The notes below the pieces were generated by a model, which saw nothing but the letters and a program-made list of their open reading frames with translations, was not told where the DNA came from and did no database searches. A program made the translations under genes and the position numbers. Positions 46,266 to 55,630 of a stretch of 64,000 nucleotides of DNA are shown in pieces. The DNA is from CAVXTT01 sp963764685. GTDB lineage: Bacteria; Bacteroidota; Ignavibacteria; Ignavibacteriales; Ignavibacteriaceae. Numbering within the stretch: the stretch's first letter is position 1; each line of letters starts with the position of its first letter. Where the stretch lies: contig CAVXTT010000021.1 of NCBI GenBank assembly GCA_963764685.1, positions 1 through 64,000 of the forward strand, written 5' to 3'.

Positions 46266-47453
46266 TGGAATTTTAAGATTCTCGAAACTGCTCCTAAAAG
46301 AATACTTCCGGTTATTGTCTTTTCACAGTTTGCCGGAACATCATTGTGGTTTGCCGTAAATGCAGTAATAGCTGATCTGCAATCCTCTCTTAATGTTGAT
46401 ATTTCCCATACAGGGGTTGTTACGTCTGCTACTCAACTCGGATTTATAAGCGGCACGCTCATTTTCTCTCTCTTTGCATTGTCCGACCGGTATTCTCCCA
46501 GAAAATTATTCCTTTACTGTTCAATCTTGGGTGCCTTATCAAATCTTTCCATCTTCCTGGCTTATGATCTTTTTTCACTCCTTGTATTTCGATTTATAAC
46601 AGGATTTTTTCTAACAGGTATTTACCCTATAGGTATGAAAATAGCCTCCGGGTGGTATAGAAAGGGACTTGGAAATGCAATAGGATTTTTGGTCGGTGCT
46701 CTTGTAATCGGTACAGCCTTTCCTCATTTACTGAAAAGCATTGGCGGCTCACTCCCCTGGAAAGAGGTTATAATTTATGTCTCTTTACTTTCAACTGTTG
46801 GAGGAATAATGATGTATCTCTCAGTTCCGGATGGGCCTAATATTATTTCAGGAGGAAAATTTGTAACTAAAGATGTGCTGAAGATTTTTTCCATAAAGAA
46901 ATTCCGTTCAGCAGCATTCGGATATTTCGGTCATATGTGGGAGCTTTATACATTCTGGGCATTCCTTCCTTTTATTTTTATTTATTACAATAAATTGCAT
47001 TCAGCTGAGTTGAATATATATTTCTTTTCAGCACTGATAATAGCTTCCGGCAGCATAGGATGTATAGGCGGGGGGCTGATTTCAAAATTCTGGGGAAGTT
47101 CTAAGGTAGCCTTTGTTCAATTGAGCTTATCAGGCTTATGCTGTCTCATCTCGCCCTTGATGTTCTCTGCACCCATTTCAATATTTCTGGCTTATCTCTT
47201 TGTATGGGGCATTACAGTTGCAGGGGATTCACCTCAATACTCAGCTTTAATAGCATTAAATTCACCCAAGGAATTATCGGGAACCGGTTTAAGTCTGATA
47301 ATCAGCATCGGGTTTGCAATCACAATTGTCAGCTTGTGGTTCATCTATCGTTTCACAGAAATATTTCAGCTTCCAGTTATGCTTATGCTTTTATTCCCCG
47401 GTCCTCTTTTTGGTGTTATTTCCCTTATCCCGCTGCTAAAGAAAAATAATTGA
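46265..47453 (+). CDS. MFS transporter (one frame error at the start)
   Basis: About 12 hydrophobic helices. Typical MFS features are an N-terminal ILPVIVFSQFAGTSLWFAVNA, a loop with LSDRYSPRKLF between helices 2 and 3 (motif A), and GFFLTGIYPIGMKIASGWY with GLGNAIGFLVG in helices 4-5. The six later helices end in LPLLKKNN. The open frame without correction has no good start (only a TTG inside helix 1). Removing one base from GAATTTT (46268-46274) connects to the ATG at 46265, which overlaps the small ORF's stop, and gives 395 aa. The substrate is unknown. Confidence 0.85.
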
Positions 47454-47689
47454 ATTTAGTGAATTGAACTTTCGAACAATGAGTTGTTTTGAAGGAAATC
47501 ATCCAGGAGGGATTTAGGGTTAACCCCTACTCACTGCTTTCCAAAATAAAATAGAAATAAGCATAAGAATAATGGTTGAAGCAGTTCTTAGTTCCTGGTT
47601 CTTAATTCAAGGTTTGGACAGATTTTTTTCTTTTTCAATTTCAATCCCCCATACTACACTAATTTATCTGCCAGCTTTCTATCGAAAAA

Positions 47690-47932
47690 TTGTGCATTAT
47701 TTCCACACCCCGTTCCAAACGGGGGTGCTGGCGAGACACATTTATTAGATGGTCTTTTTTTTACTACCTCTCAGGATCAACCGGTTCCAAACCGGTTGAA
47801 GGCAACGCCTTGTATTTTTTTCCTGAAGCTTCCTTCAGGATGCTTATCTCAGAATGCAGTACAAACATTAAAATGCTGCATAATTGTCTCGCTAGCACCC
47901 TGCTTCCCTTAGCTGGGTGAGTGAAGATGAAT
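47690..47932 (-). repeat. palindromic repeat family B, distant copy
   Basis: A reverse-oriented copy of the unit that flanks the transposase at 61497. It contains CCCCGTTCCAAACGGGG, CAACCGGTTCCAAACCGGTTG, CTGAAGCTTCCTTCAGG, and both GGTGCT(A/G)GCGAGACA and TTGTCTCGCTAGCACC ends. No transposase is adjacent, so it may have been moved in trans. Confidence 0.75.
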
Positions 47933-48196
47933 AGGCAGTAAATTATCAAGTTGGATAGCCTCCATCCTTATTTTGCTATTTCCTTCGTACTTCAAGTCGC
48001 TATCCGGTTTGATGTGTATATCCCAACTGTTGAAATGCCCTCCCTCTTTTATTCGAAAATTAATAAGCCTTGCAATCTCATAGCCCTTAATCTACTTAAT
48101 CCTGGTTTCTTTCCCCCATTTCTTTCAAGAACAATTCACATTTAACTATGTTATTTATAAAGAATAGTACAAAGATTGCATATGTAAAGGCCATAC

Positions 48197-48270
48197 GTAA
48201 GCCATCTCTAAGCCATCTGTAAGCCATAATACAGCACTTATGGCTTACAGATGGCTTAGAGATGGCTTAC
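48197..48270. repeat. perfect 32-bp inverted repeat built from 11-nt units
   Basis: The left arm 48197-48228 and right arm 48239-48270 are exact reverse complements around a 10-nt loop. Each arm is a tandem of TAAGCCATCTC/TAAGCCATCTG units. As RNA it would form a long uninterrupted hairpin. It lies in the 1.2-kb gene-poor stretch 47454-48738. Confidence 0.85.
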
Positions 48271-48738
48271 AGATGGCCTACAGATAAGCAATTATAAAGC
48301 AATTAGTAAGAAATTTTTTTAATTTTTTCTCACTTTGGTCAAATTGAACAAGAATTTTTTTTAGAGCGCGCTTAGATCTTCTCAGAATCAGGTGTAATTG
48401 CCTGGGGGTTTATTTGCAGACTCTTATTACGAAGACAGGAATATAATGATGTAAATTTCAAAGAGGATCACTTCCTTAGTGTTTATTCCTATACTCTCCA
48501 GACAAAGGAATATTCCAGTATAAAGAAAATGATTGAATAAAGTAACCAGAATTGCTTTTTTTGAACAGGCTTTTTATGGTGAACTTCTTGATTATAACAT
48601 TAAAAATGGTGAATTTTAAGATTGAATTTTAATCAGGTTCTTAGCGCCGCATAACTATCCGGCGAATAAAGAACCAGTCAAATGTCTCAATAAATGACTT
48701 CGAGACACCTACTCAGGAAAGGATATATTATTAGTACT

Positions 48739-49950
48739 ATGCAGAATGAATTAATAAATCATCGTGAGCTCTATCGTCTCCCATGGACCCTTCCCGATAA
48801 TGCAATCTCCTGGCTTGAACCGACAGCACAATGCAATTTAAGCTGCGACGGATGCTACCGGGATAATGTAAAAGATTCACACTTAAAAATTGAAGAAGTT
48901 AAACACCATCTTGATGTTTTTCAAAAACTCAGAAATTCTGATTGTATTTCAATTGCAGGAGGAGATCCGCTCCTCTATCCGCATATACTTGAGATAGTAG
49001 CTGATGTTAAAAAAAGAGGCTTGAAACCGATAATCAATACAAACGGCAAAGCTCTTACTCCAGAATTCCTTAAGAAACTGAAAGAAGCTGGTGTTTATGG
49101 TTTTACTTTTCATATCGACAGCAAGCAAGGAAGACCCGGTGAGTGGAAAGATAAGAATGAGCTTGAATTAAATGAACTGAGACTTCATTTCGCGAAGATG
49201 CTTGCCGCCGAGGGAGGTATTTCCTGCTCTTTTAATGCTACAATTTATGAGGATACTCTTCAATATCTGCCGGCAATGATCGAATGGGGACACAAGCATA
49301 TTGATATAGTGCATACGATGGTTTTTATTGCATTCAGACATGTTATTCCTAATCTGCCGTTTGACTGGTATGCCGGGAAAACACAGGTAGATTGGGATAA
49401 AATTATGTATCACTCAGACAAGGAAAGAAACATAGAAATCCTTTCAACCACTATGCTTGCAAAAGCACGCGAATACTTCCCGGATTTTACTCCCGCTGCT
49501 TACCTGAATGGTACTGTTAAACCTGATTCTTATAAATGGCTTTTAACTGAAAGAATTGGTACCAAAGATAAAATATACGGATACCTGGGACCTAAATTCC
49601 TTGAATTAATGATGATCGTACACCATTTTGTTAAAGGTACATACCTATCATACGCATCCCCTAAACTGAGCAGTAAGGGAAGAACAACTTTGCTGCTGCT
49701 GTGGCCTTTTGATAAGGGCCTTAGAAAAGCATTGGTAAATTTCCTTAAAAATCCACTCAGGCTTTTCAGAAAAGCACACCTGCAGACTATTATGTTCATA
49801 CAGCCGGTTGACTTTACGGTTAAGGGCGAGCAGAATATGTGCGATGGTTGTCCTGATATAACTGTATATAACGATGAGCTTATCTGGTCGTGCAGAATGG
49901 AAGAACAGAAACAATATAATACCTGGCTCAGAACAGTACCAAGAAATTAA
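48739..49950 (+). CDS. radical SAM protein with C-terminal auxiliary cysteine cluster
   Basis: 403 aa from the ATG at 48739 (MQNELINHRELYRLPW). AGGAAAGG lies about 20 nt upstream, so the start is not certain; codons back to 48694 are open. The SAM/4Fe-4S motif CNLSCDGC is preceded by LEPTAQ, with IAGGDPLL and IINTNGKAL as the SAM-binding strands. The C-terminus has MCDGCPD and WSCRMEE, likely ligands of a second Fe-S cluster (SPASM-like). The middle includes hydrophobic and basic segments (LLLLWPFDKGLRKALVNFLKNPLRLFRK) that could touch the membrane. The 12-bp stem terminator after the gene shows it is transcribed apart from the next radical SAM gene, though the pair may serve one pathway. Confidence 0.85.
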   Translation: MQNELINHRELYRLPWTLPDNAISWLEPTAQCNLSCDGCYRDNVKDSHLKIEEVKHHLDVFQKLRNSDCISIAGGDPLLYPHILEIVADVKKRGLKPIINTNGKALTPEFLKKLKEAGVYGFTFHIDSKQGRPGEWKDKNELELNELRLHFAKMLAAEGGISCSFNATIYEDTLQYLPAMIEWGHKHIDIVHTMVFIAFRHVIPNLPFDWYAGKTQVDWDKIMYHSDKERNIEILSTTMLAKAREYFPDFTPAAYLNGTVKPDSYKWLLTERIGTKDKIYGYLGPKFLELMMIVHHFVKGTYLSYASPKLSSKGRTTLLLLWPFDKGLRKALVNFLKNPLRLFRKAHLQTIMFIQPVDFTVKGEQNMCDGCPDITVYNDELIWSCRMEEQKQYNTWLRTVPRN

Positions 49951-49967
49951 TACTTAGTAATCAGGTA

Positions 49968-49993
49968 AAAGCCCTTCTGAGAAGAAGGGCTTT
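49968..49993 (+). terminator. intrinsic terminator of the radical SAM gene
   Basis: AAAGCCCTTCT-GAGA-AGAAGGGCTTT, about an 11-bp stem ending in TTT then CTCAT, 18 bp after the stop. The T-run is short, so termination may be partial. Confidence 0.65.
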
Positions 49994-50156
49994 CTCATAA
50001 TAAGTTGGAATATTCTCTTTCCTCAGATCATTTCCAATTAGCACATATAACCTTAATCAGGTTAATAGCACTTCTTTCTGATTTCTTTATTCGTACATTT
50101 AAATTGCATTTAATCAGAGATATCCCTTCATAAAGGATATTTCGTTGGAGAATCAT

Positions 50157-51632
50157 ATGAACATACTTTTCGTTTACCCCGCATACCCTGATACATTCTG
50201 GAGTTTCAAGCACGCATTAAAATTTGTTTCAAAGAAAGCAAGCTTTCCTCCTTTAGGATTATTAACTGTTGCTTCAATGCTCCCTTCGGAATGGAATAAG
50301 AAGCTGATTGATACTAATGCAGACCGTCTGCTTGATGAAGATATTCTATGGGCAGATTATGTTTTTATCAGTGCAATGTCTGTTCAAAGCGAATCCGCTA
50401 ATGAAATTATTGACAGATGCAGGAAGCTCTCTGCTAAAATTGTAGCAGGAGGACCATTATTCACCAGCAGTGCAGAATATTACGATCACGTAGATCATCT
50501 TGTACTAAATGAAGCCGAAATCACTCTTCCGTTGTTTCTCAAAGATCTTGAACAAGGAACTCCGAAGCATAAATATACAAGCGACGGTTGGGCCGATATT
50601 GAAGGTACCCCTCTCCCGTTGTGGGATCTGGTGAAACTAAAAAATTATACCTCTATGAATCTGCAGTATTCAAGAGGATGCCCTTACGATTGCGATTTCT
50701 GCGACATTACTGTCCTCTATGGTAGAAAGCCCCGTACCAAAACCAGGGACCAGGTTATTGCAGAGCTTGATACCTTGTATTATACCGGCTGGCGGGGACC
50801 TGTGTTTTTTGTTGATGATAATTTTATCGGTAATAAAGTAAAACTTAAAAATGAAATACTTCCTGCTATAGCTGAATGGATGAAACAGAGAAAAAGTCCT
50901 TTCTATCTGAATACAGAAGCTTCACTAAACCTGGCTGATGATGAGCAGCTTATGAAGCAAATGGTGGATGCCGGATTTGAAGCAGTATTTGTAGGCATAG
51001 AGTCGCCCAATGAAGAAAGCTTAGTGGAGTGCAACAAATCGCAGAACAGGAACCGCAATATGATTACCAGTATCAGGAAAATTCAGCAGGCTGGATTGGA
51101 AGTACAGGGAGGATTTATTGTAGGGTTCGACAGCGATCCGCTGTCTATTTTTGATAAGATCACTGCTTTCATCCAGGAAAGCGGAATTGTTACTGCAATG
51201 GTTGGACTGCTTAATGCTCCCCGCGGTACCAGGCTTCAGAAAAGACTCGAAACTGAAGGAAGGATGTTAACGGATTTCACAGGAAACAATACCGACTTCT
51301 CAATAAATTTTATTCCCCGTATGGATCCAAAAGTACTGCTCGAAGGATACAGAAAAGTGCTGCAGAAAATATATTCACCGAAACATTATTATGAACGTGT
51401 AATGCTCTTTATGAAAGAATTCGAACCGGGAAAGAAAAAAGTATTCCATTTTAATGCAGGCTACCTGCTTGCCCTGTTCCGGTCGATGGGTAAACTGGGA
51501 GTAATCGGTGAGGAGAGAATATATTACTGGAAATTATTCTTCTGGTCGTTGATCTTCAAGCCCCAATTGTTCTCGCTTGCAATATTGTTTGCGATATACG
51601 GACATCATTTCAGAAAAGTATCCGGCGGCTGA
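50157..51632 (+). CDS. B12-binding radical SAM protein (HpnP/DUF4070-like)
   Basis: 491 aa from the ATG at 50157 (GGAG five bases upstream; the TTG at 50145 is an alternative). The N-terminal cobalamin-binding-like domain starts MNILFVYPAYPDTFWSF and continues FPPLGLLTVASMLP and ISAMSVQSESANEII. The radical SAM core has the cluster motif RGCPYDCDFCDI, FVDDNFIGN and EAVFVGIESPNEESL. The C-terminal region ends with hydrophobic segments (FFWSLIFKPQLFSLAILFAIYG), suggesting membrane association. The pattern is that of B12-dependent methyltransferase families such as hopanoid C-2 methylase relatives, but the product cannot be assigned. It is followed 50 bp later by a small membrane protein. Confidence 0.85.
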   Translation: MNILFVYPAYPDTFWSFKHALKFVSKKASFPPLGLLTVASMLPSEWNKKLIDTNADRLLDEDILWADYVFISAMSVQSESANEIIDRCRKLSAKIVAGGPLFTSSAEYYDHVDHLVLNEAEITLPLFLKDLEQGTPKHKYTSDGWADIEGTPLPLWDLVKLKNYTSMNLQYSRGCPYDCDFCDITVLYGRKPRTKTRDQVIAELDTLYYTGWRGPVFFVDDNFIGNKVKLKNEILPAIAEWMKQRKSPFYLNTEASLNLADDEQLMKQMVDAGFEAVFVGIESPNEESLVECNKSQNRNRNMITSIRKIQQAGLEVQGGFIVGFDSDPLSIFDKITAFIQESGIVTAMVGLLNAPRGTRLQKRLETEGRMLTDFTGNNTDFSINFIPRMDPKVLLEGYRKVLQKIYSPKHYYERVMLFMKEFEPGKKKVFHFNAGYLLALFRSMGKLGVIGEERIYYWKLFFWSLIFKPQLFSLAILFAIYGHHFRKVSGG

Positions 51633-51682
51633 TAGTATTTGAAACTTCTGTATTATCTGATTCCTTAACCTGAGGGGAAAAA

Positions 51683-52156
51683 ATGTCATCTCCATTTTCT
51701 CTGATTGATTCAGCACCGCCTGTCATTATTTCATTACTATACATCGTTGCAGCAGTATGGGATTTTCAAAAGTGCATCGCGATTGAGAGATACGGATTTT
51801 CAAAGATAGATCCGAAATATCTGCACGAAAATAACTGGCATCTGAAGATTACCGCAATTTGGTTTATTCCGATGGCAGTCCTTTCATTTATAAATCCCCT
51901 CTACCTGTCCGGCTTCCTGATCTTCTGGCTTGAAGACCTGCTGTATTATGTCTTCCAATATATTTTCTATAGAAAGTGGCTCCCTGATGAGCTTCCCTGG
52001 CTTGTCTATTGGGATTTTTTCCTGATGATAGGAGGAAAGGATAGGTTTATCCATATCCCCTTCCCGCAATTTAAAATGACAAAGAAAAGATTTCTGATAC
52101 TTGCAGGAATTCAGTTATTATTGTTTTCAGTATTCTGGATTATCTATACCATCTGA
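51683..52156 (+). CDS. small polytopic membrane protein
   Basis: 157 aa with GAGGGG upstream of the ATG. About four hydrophobic helices: PVIISLLYIVAAVWDF, ITAIWFIPMAVLSFI, YLSGFLIFWLEDLLYYVFQY and ILAGIQLLLFSVFWIIYT. It has aromatic and Trp-rich loops (LPDELPWLVYWDF) and no recognised family. It is probably in an operon with the B12 radical SAM gene, so a role in lipid or membrane-substrate handling is possible (inference). Confidence 0.6.
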   Translation: MSSPFSLIDSAPPVIISLLYIVAAVWDFQKCIAIERYGFSKIDPKYLHENNWHLKITAIWFIPMAVLSFINPLYLSGFLIFWLEDLLYYVFQYIFYRKWLPDELPWLVYWDFFLMIGGKDRFIHIPFPQFKMTKKRFLILAGIQLLLFSVFWIIYTI

Positions 52157-52247
52157 ATCCCCGGTTAGAATATCTTCAGGAGCTATTTTTATTTACCTCA
52201 GGAATATTTATGATTGTCTGTTGTTTTTTTCTTAGAAAGGAAAATTT

Positions 52248-52370
52248 ATGAGTAAAGAAAAAAGTGCCAAGAAGGAATCAAAGAAACAGCCTTCAAAAAG
52301 TATGAAGGAAAAGAAAGCCGCCAAACAAGAAAAGAAGAATGAGAAGAAAAACCAGGGAATGATAAAGTAA
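52248..52370 (+). CDS. lysine-rich 40-aa protein
   Basis: MSKEKSAKKESKKQPSKSMK... ends NQGMIK. About half the residues are Lys and none are aromatic. AGAAAGGAAAA lies just before the ATG. The composition resembles small basic nucleic-acid-binding or histone-H1-like tails, but no family is known to me. It is too short for usual gene callers. Confidence 0.55.
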   Translation: MSKEKSAKKESKKQPSKSMKEKKAAKQEKKNEKKNQGMIK

Positions 52371-52434
52371 AATATTTTCTTAGTTCCTGATCTCTCTTAT
52401 GTTTCTCAGGAACTAAGAACTTAAAAATATTTTT

Positions 52435-53235
52435 CTATTTAAGCAGAACCATTGTTCTGCTATCGCTGAATACCCCTGCTGTAATTTGATATAGATAGAT
52501 TCCGCTGCTCAGGTTACCCGCATCAAATGCTGCCTGATAGGTGCCTGCAGGTTTTTCCTCATTGACCAAAGTCATCACTTCATTGCCCAGAAGGTCAAAT
52601 ACTTTAAGTGAGACCCATTCCCTGTCTGCTAAAGTATAAGAGATGGTAGTTGTGGGATTAAACGGGTTGGGATAATTCTGCAGGAGTTTAAATTCTTCGG
52701 GTTCCGGTATATCGGATCCCAGTCCTGTAGTATTATCATATTGTACAATTAACTTAAGTGTAGTAAAGGAACCGGGGTTTGTAATAACATAACTCCCTGT
52801 ACCTGTCATTTCAACATTTACATAAGTTCCGGTAAACATGTCCTTTAGACTTGCTGTTATTGTTTCGGGGAAATCCCAGCTGATAATAACAGAATCTCCC
52901 TCCCCTTTCTGATATTTGATTCTATGTTCCCGGGTGCCCGTAACCGGATCGGACCCTTGCCGGAAATCCCAGTAGGAGGCTTCCTCACCGCTGAAGTTAT
53001 TTGTCGGCAGATAAAACTGAACCTCCAGAATACCGGCAGGCGGGAAAGGAGGAAGCAGCGATTCGCCGAAAATAATATCAATTCCATCTGTAGCAATAGG
53101 ATCAGCTCCAAAGCGCAGACTCCTGACATTACCCCTGCCGTCATTAAAAACTAATGTTGTCGAAACAAGCGGCTCAACCTGAGCAAACGAATCAATACCT
53201 GTCAGGATAAGCAGCACTGCTGCCAGTACTTTCAT
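52435..53235 (-). CDS. secreted protein with type IX (Por) C-terminal sorting domain
   Basis: 266 aa. The signal peptide ends near DSFAQ (residues 15-19). The central beta-rich domain includes TGTREHRIKYQKGEGDSVIISWDFPETI. The C-terminus has the sorting-domain hallmark LLQNYPNPFNPTTTISYTL, then LKVFDLLGNEVMTLVNEEKPAGTY and SSGIYLYQITAG. This domain sends proteins to the cell surface through the T9SS; the N-terminal part is unknown. It is adjacent to another T9SS cargo at 53356. Confidence 0.85.
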   Translation of the reverse strand: MKVLAAVLLILTGIDSFAQVEPLVSTTLVFNDGRGNVRSLRFGADPIATDGIDIIFGESLLPPFPPAGILEVQFYLPTNNFSGEEASYWDFRQGSDPVTGTREHRIKYQKGEGDSVIISWDFPETITASLKDMFTGTYVNVEMTGTGSYVITNPGSFTTLKLIVQYDNTTGLGSDIPEPEEFKLLQNYPNPFNPTTTISYTLADREWVSLKVFDLLGNEVMTLVNEEKPAGTYQAAFDAGNLSSGIYLYQITAGVFSDSRTMVLLK

Positions 53236-53332
53236 TGAATACCTTAATAATCTTAATTTACTGAAGGCTTAAAATAATAAAAATCGCACTATCTCTTTCA
53301 GGAATAAACGATCCCCCTTTCAGGTAAAAAAA

Positions 53333-53348
53333 GGGAGCCGCAGCTCCC
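53333..53348 (-). terminator. intrinsic terminator of the Ycf48-repeat gene
   Basis: GGGAGC-CGCA-GCTCCC stem; on the minus strand it runs into TTTTTTT (complement of 53326-53332). It lies 8 bp after the stop. Confidence 0.8.
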
Positions 53349-53355
53349 GTCAACA

Positions 53356-55449
53356 TTATTTTAATATCACCATCTTTTTTACTGACGCACCGGGTATTCC
53401 TTCCAGTCTGTAAAAGTATACTCCGCTGGGCAATCCAGATGCATTAAACTGTATACTATAGCTGCCCGCCTGCTTTTCTTCATTCAACAGTACAGCCGCT
53501 TCTCTTCCAAGGGCATCATATATAACCAACTTTACAAAGCTTTGAATCGGGACATAATAGTTGATTGTAGTAACAGGGTTAAAAGGATTAGGGTAATTCT
53601 GCGACAATAAATATTCTGACGGAAGCTGCCGATCATAATCTGCAATGGTAAGCTGATCAGTTTTTCTTAAAACAGTGCCATAAGATCCCACAATGCCGCC
53701 ATTCTCCTCATTGGTCAGATAAACACTCCTTAAGTCATTTATTGTAATCCTTGAATCTTCCACCCAGGTCTCTCCTCCATCGGTGGTGTTTAAAATTATA
53801 CCAAGACTCCCCACTATTGTAGCTGTACTATCATCAAGCATATCAATTCCCAGCAGATGAAATGAAGGGACACCGCTATTCTGGTTTACCCACGATTCCC
53901 CTCCGTCGGTTGTCCTGAGAATTACTCCTTCCCCGCCGGCAATAGTTCCTGTGGCGGGACTTGAAAAATCTACAGCATATAGAGTGCTGCTTGTTCCAGC
54001 CGGTATTAATGTCCAATTGCCTCCTCTGTTTGTTGTTCTCCTGATAGAGCCGTTTGTTCCTACAATAATTCCATTGTCGGCATCTGTAAAATGAACGTCA
54101 AGCAGCCAGTCATTAGTTATGATCGAATGATTAATCCATTCGGCACCTCCGTTAGTTGTTTGAAGCAATGCTCCGAAGTCCCCGACAACAAAGCCGTTAT
54201 TTGAATCAGGAAAGGAGACACTTTGAAGAATATTGTTTATACCTGTTGGCTGAACTACCCAGTTGACACCCCCGTTAGTTGTCTTTAATATTGTGCCGAA
54301 ATTCCCTACGGCATACCCGGTATTTTCATTAATAAATGTTAATCCGAAGAGCCATTGATTAGTATTTGAAGGTTGAACTGCCCAGCTCCTTCCGCCGTTC
54401 TCAGTTCTGAGGATTGTTCCTTCTTGTCCTGCAACGAGACCTGTCAGCAGATCAGTAAAGTAAACTGCATAAAAATTATGTGTTGATCCGGAAGAAAGCT
54501 TTACCCAGGCAGTTCCCCCGTTAGTTGTTTTTAATATATTACCTGCATCCCCTGTTGCAAGTCCATTTTCTTTATCAAGGAAGGAAACGCCACCGAGGTA
54601 AAGTGTAACGCCGCTTTGCTGTGTTGCCCAGGCAGCGCCGCCGTTTGTTGTTTTTAATATAACTCCGCCGTCGCCTGTAATGGTTCCTGTACTGTTATCT
54701 AAAAACCAGACAGCTCCAAGGTATGCAGGAGTATTACCTGTTTGCGGAGTCCACAAAGCTCCCCCATTCGTTGTTCTCAATATAGTTCCACCGTCGCCAA
54801 CTGCAGTACCTGTATCGGCAGCAGAGAAATAAACAGCAGTTAAATAATTCCCAACACCGCTTGTCTGGGGTGTCCATTGAACTCCGCCGTCAGTTGTTCT
54901 AATAATAACACCTTCTGTTCCAACAGCAGTACCTGTATTCGCATCTGTAAAATAAACTGCATTAAGAGCGTTGCCCGTTCCGGCTGCCTGAATATTCCAG
55001 GTTATACCTGCATCAGTTGATTTCAGAATTCTTCCCTGGCTCCCTGATGCATATACATTCAGTGAATCTCCAAAGTCCACACCAAACAAACTATTTGTAA
55101 CTCCTGAAGATTGAATAACCCAGTTAGTTCCCCCGTCTGTAGTTCTTGTTATAGTGCCTGAATTGCCAACAGCAACACCTGTATTTTCATCATAGAAGCG
55201 GACAGCAAGGAGATTATTGTATGTGCCGCTTGCCCTGAGTGTCCAGTTTATCCCGCCGTCGGTAGTTTGAATTATTGTTCCGCCCACACCAACAGCAACG
55301 GCCTTAGATGCAGTTAAGTAAACAACTGCCCTCAGCTCGTTTCCCTGCGGCAGGGGGTTCTGCCAGAACCACTGTGCCTGAACAGCAGCAGAAAATAATA
55401 TTATAAAAAGAGCAGTAACGAATGATTGTAAATTCTTTTTCATATCCAC
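53356..55449 (-). CDS. large secreted beta-propeller (Ycf48/BNR-like repeats) protein with type IX sorting domain
   Basis: 697 aa with a signal peptide at residues 1-25 (MKK may start at codon 3). More than ten repeats of about 43 residues follow the pattern ...W...SGTTNxLxAVxFxDxxTGxAVGxxGTIxRTTDGGxxW, characteristic of BNR/Ycf48 beta-propeller blades. The C-terminus has LLSQNYPNPFNPVTTINYYV and LPSGVYFYRLEGI, the T9SS sorting domain. It is likely secreted to the surface with a binding or structural role. Repetitive coding of nearly identical blades may allow blade-number variation. Confidence 0.9.
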   Translation of the reverse strand: MDMKKNLQSFVTALFIILFSAAVQAQWFWQNPLPQGNELRAVVYLTASKAVAVGVGGTIIQTTDGGINWTLRASGTYNNLLAVRFYDENTGVAVGNSGTITRTTDGGTNWVIQSSGVTNSLFGVDFGDSLNVYASGSQGRILKSTDAGITWNIQAAGTGNALNAVYFTDANTGTAVGTEGVIIRTTDGGVQWTPQTSGVGNYLTAVYFSAADTGTAVGDGGTILRTTNGGALWTPQTGNTPAYLGAVWFLDNSTGTITGDGGVILKTTNGGAAWATQQSGVTLYLGGVSFLDKENGLATGDAGNILKTTNGGTAWVKLSSGSTHNFYAVYFTDLLTGLVAGQEGTILRTENGGRSWAVQPSNTNQWLFGLTFINENTGYAVGNFGTILKTTNGGVNWVVQPTGINNILQSVSFPDSNNGFVVGDFGALLQTTNGGAEWINHSIITNDWLLDVHFTDADNGIIVGTNGSIRRTTNRGGNWTLIPAGTSSTLYAVDFSSPATGTIAGGEGVILRTTDGGESWVNQNSGVPSFHLLGIDMLDDSTATIVGSLGIILNTTDGGETWVEDSRITINDLRSVYLTNEENGGIVGSYGTVLRKTDQLTIADYDRQLPSEYLLSQNYPNPFNPVTTINYYVPIQSFVKLVIYDALGREAAVLLNEEKQAGSYSIQFNASGLPSGVYFYRLEGIPGASVKKMVILK

Positions 55450-55630
55450 CTGTATTAATAATTATTTCTTAATGGTTTATGAAAGTAATAAAACTTCTCC
55501 TGCTGTAAATTACCATATTTTTTGCCTGACAACTGTTTAAGCTTTGAGATGGAATGAGGACAATAATAAATCAAGTACTGAGTATTATTAATATAAATAT
55601 CTAATCGGTCCTTAAATAAAACCTCAGCCG

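Noticed and set aside
14398..46274. True pseudogenisation of acs, ahcY, carB, tdh and others
   Set aside because: Many unrelated essential genes broken by one-base insertions only, with all repaired proteins intact, fits consensus error better. Kbl-like 16532 is the one case left open.
47690..47949. Overlapping open frames on both strands
   Set aside because: They are translations of repeat family B; the same artefact recurs at 62236-62445.
48197..48270. Possible CRISPR or terminator
   Set aside because: It has no spacers, no T-run, and no gene ending just before it; it is a long inverted repeat.
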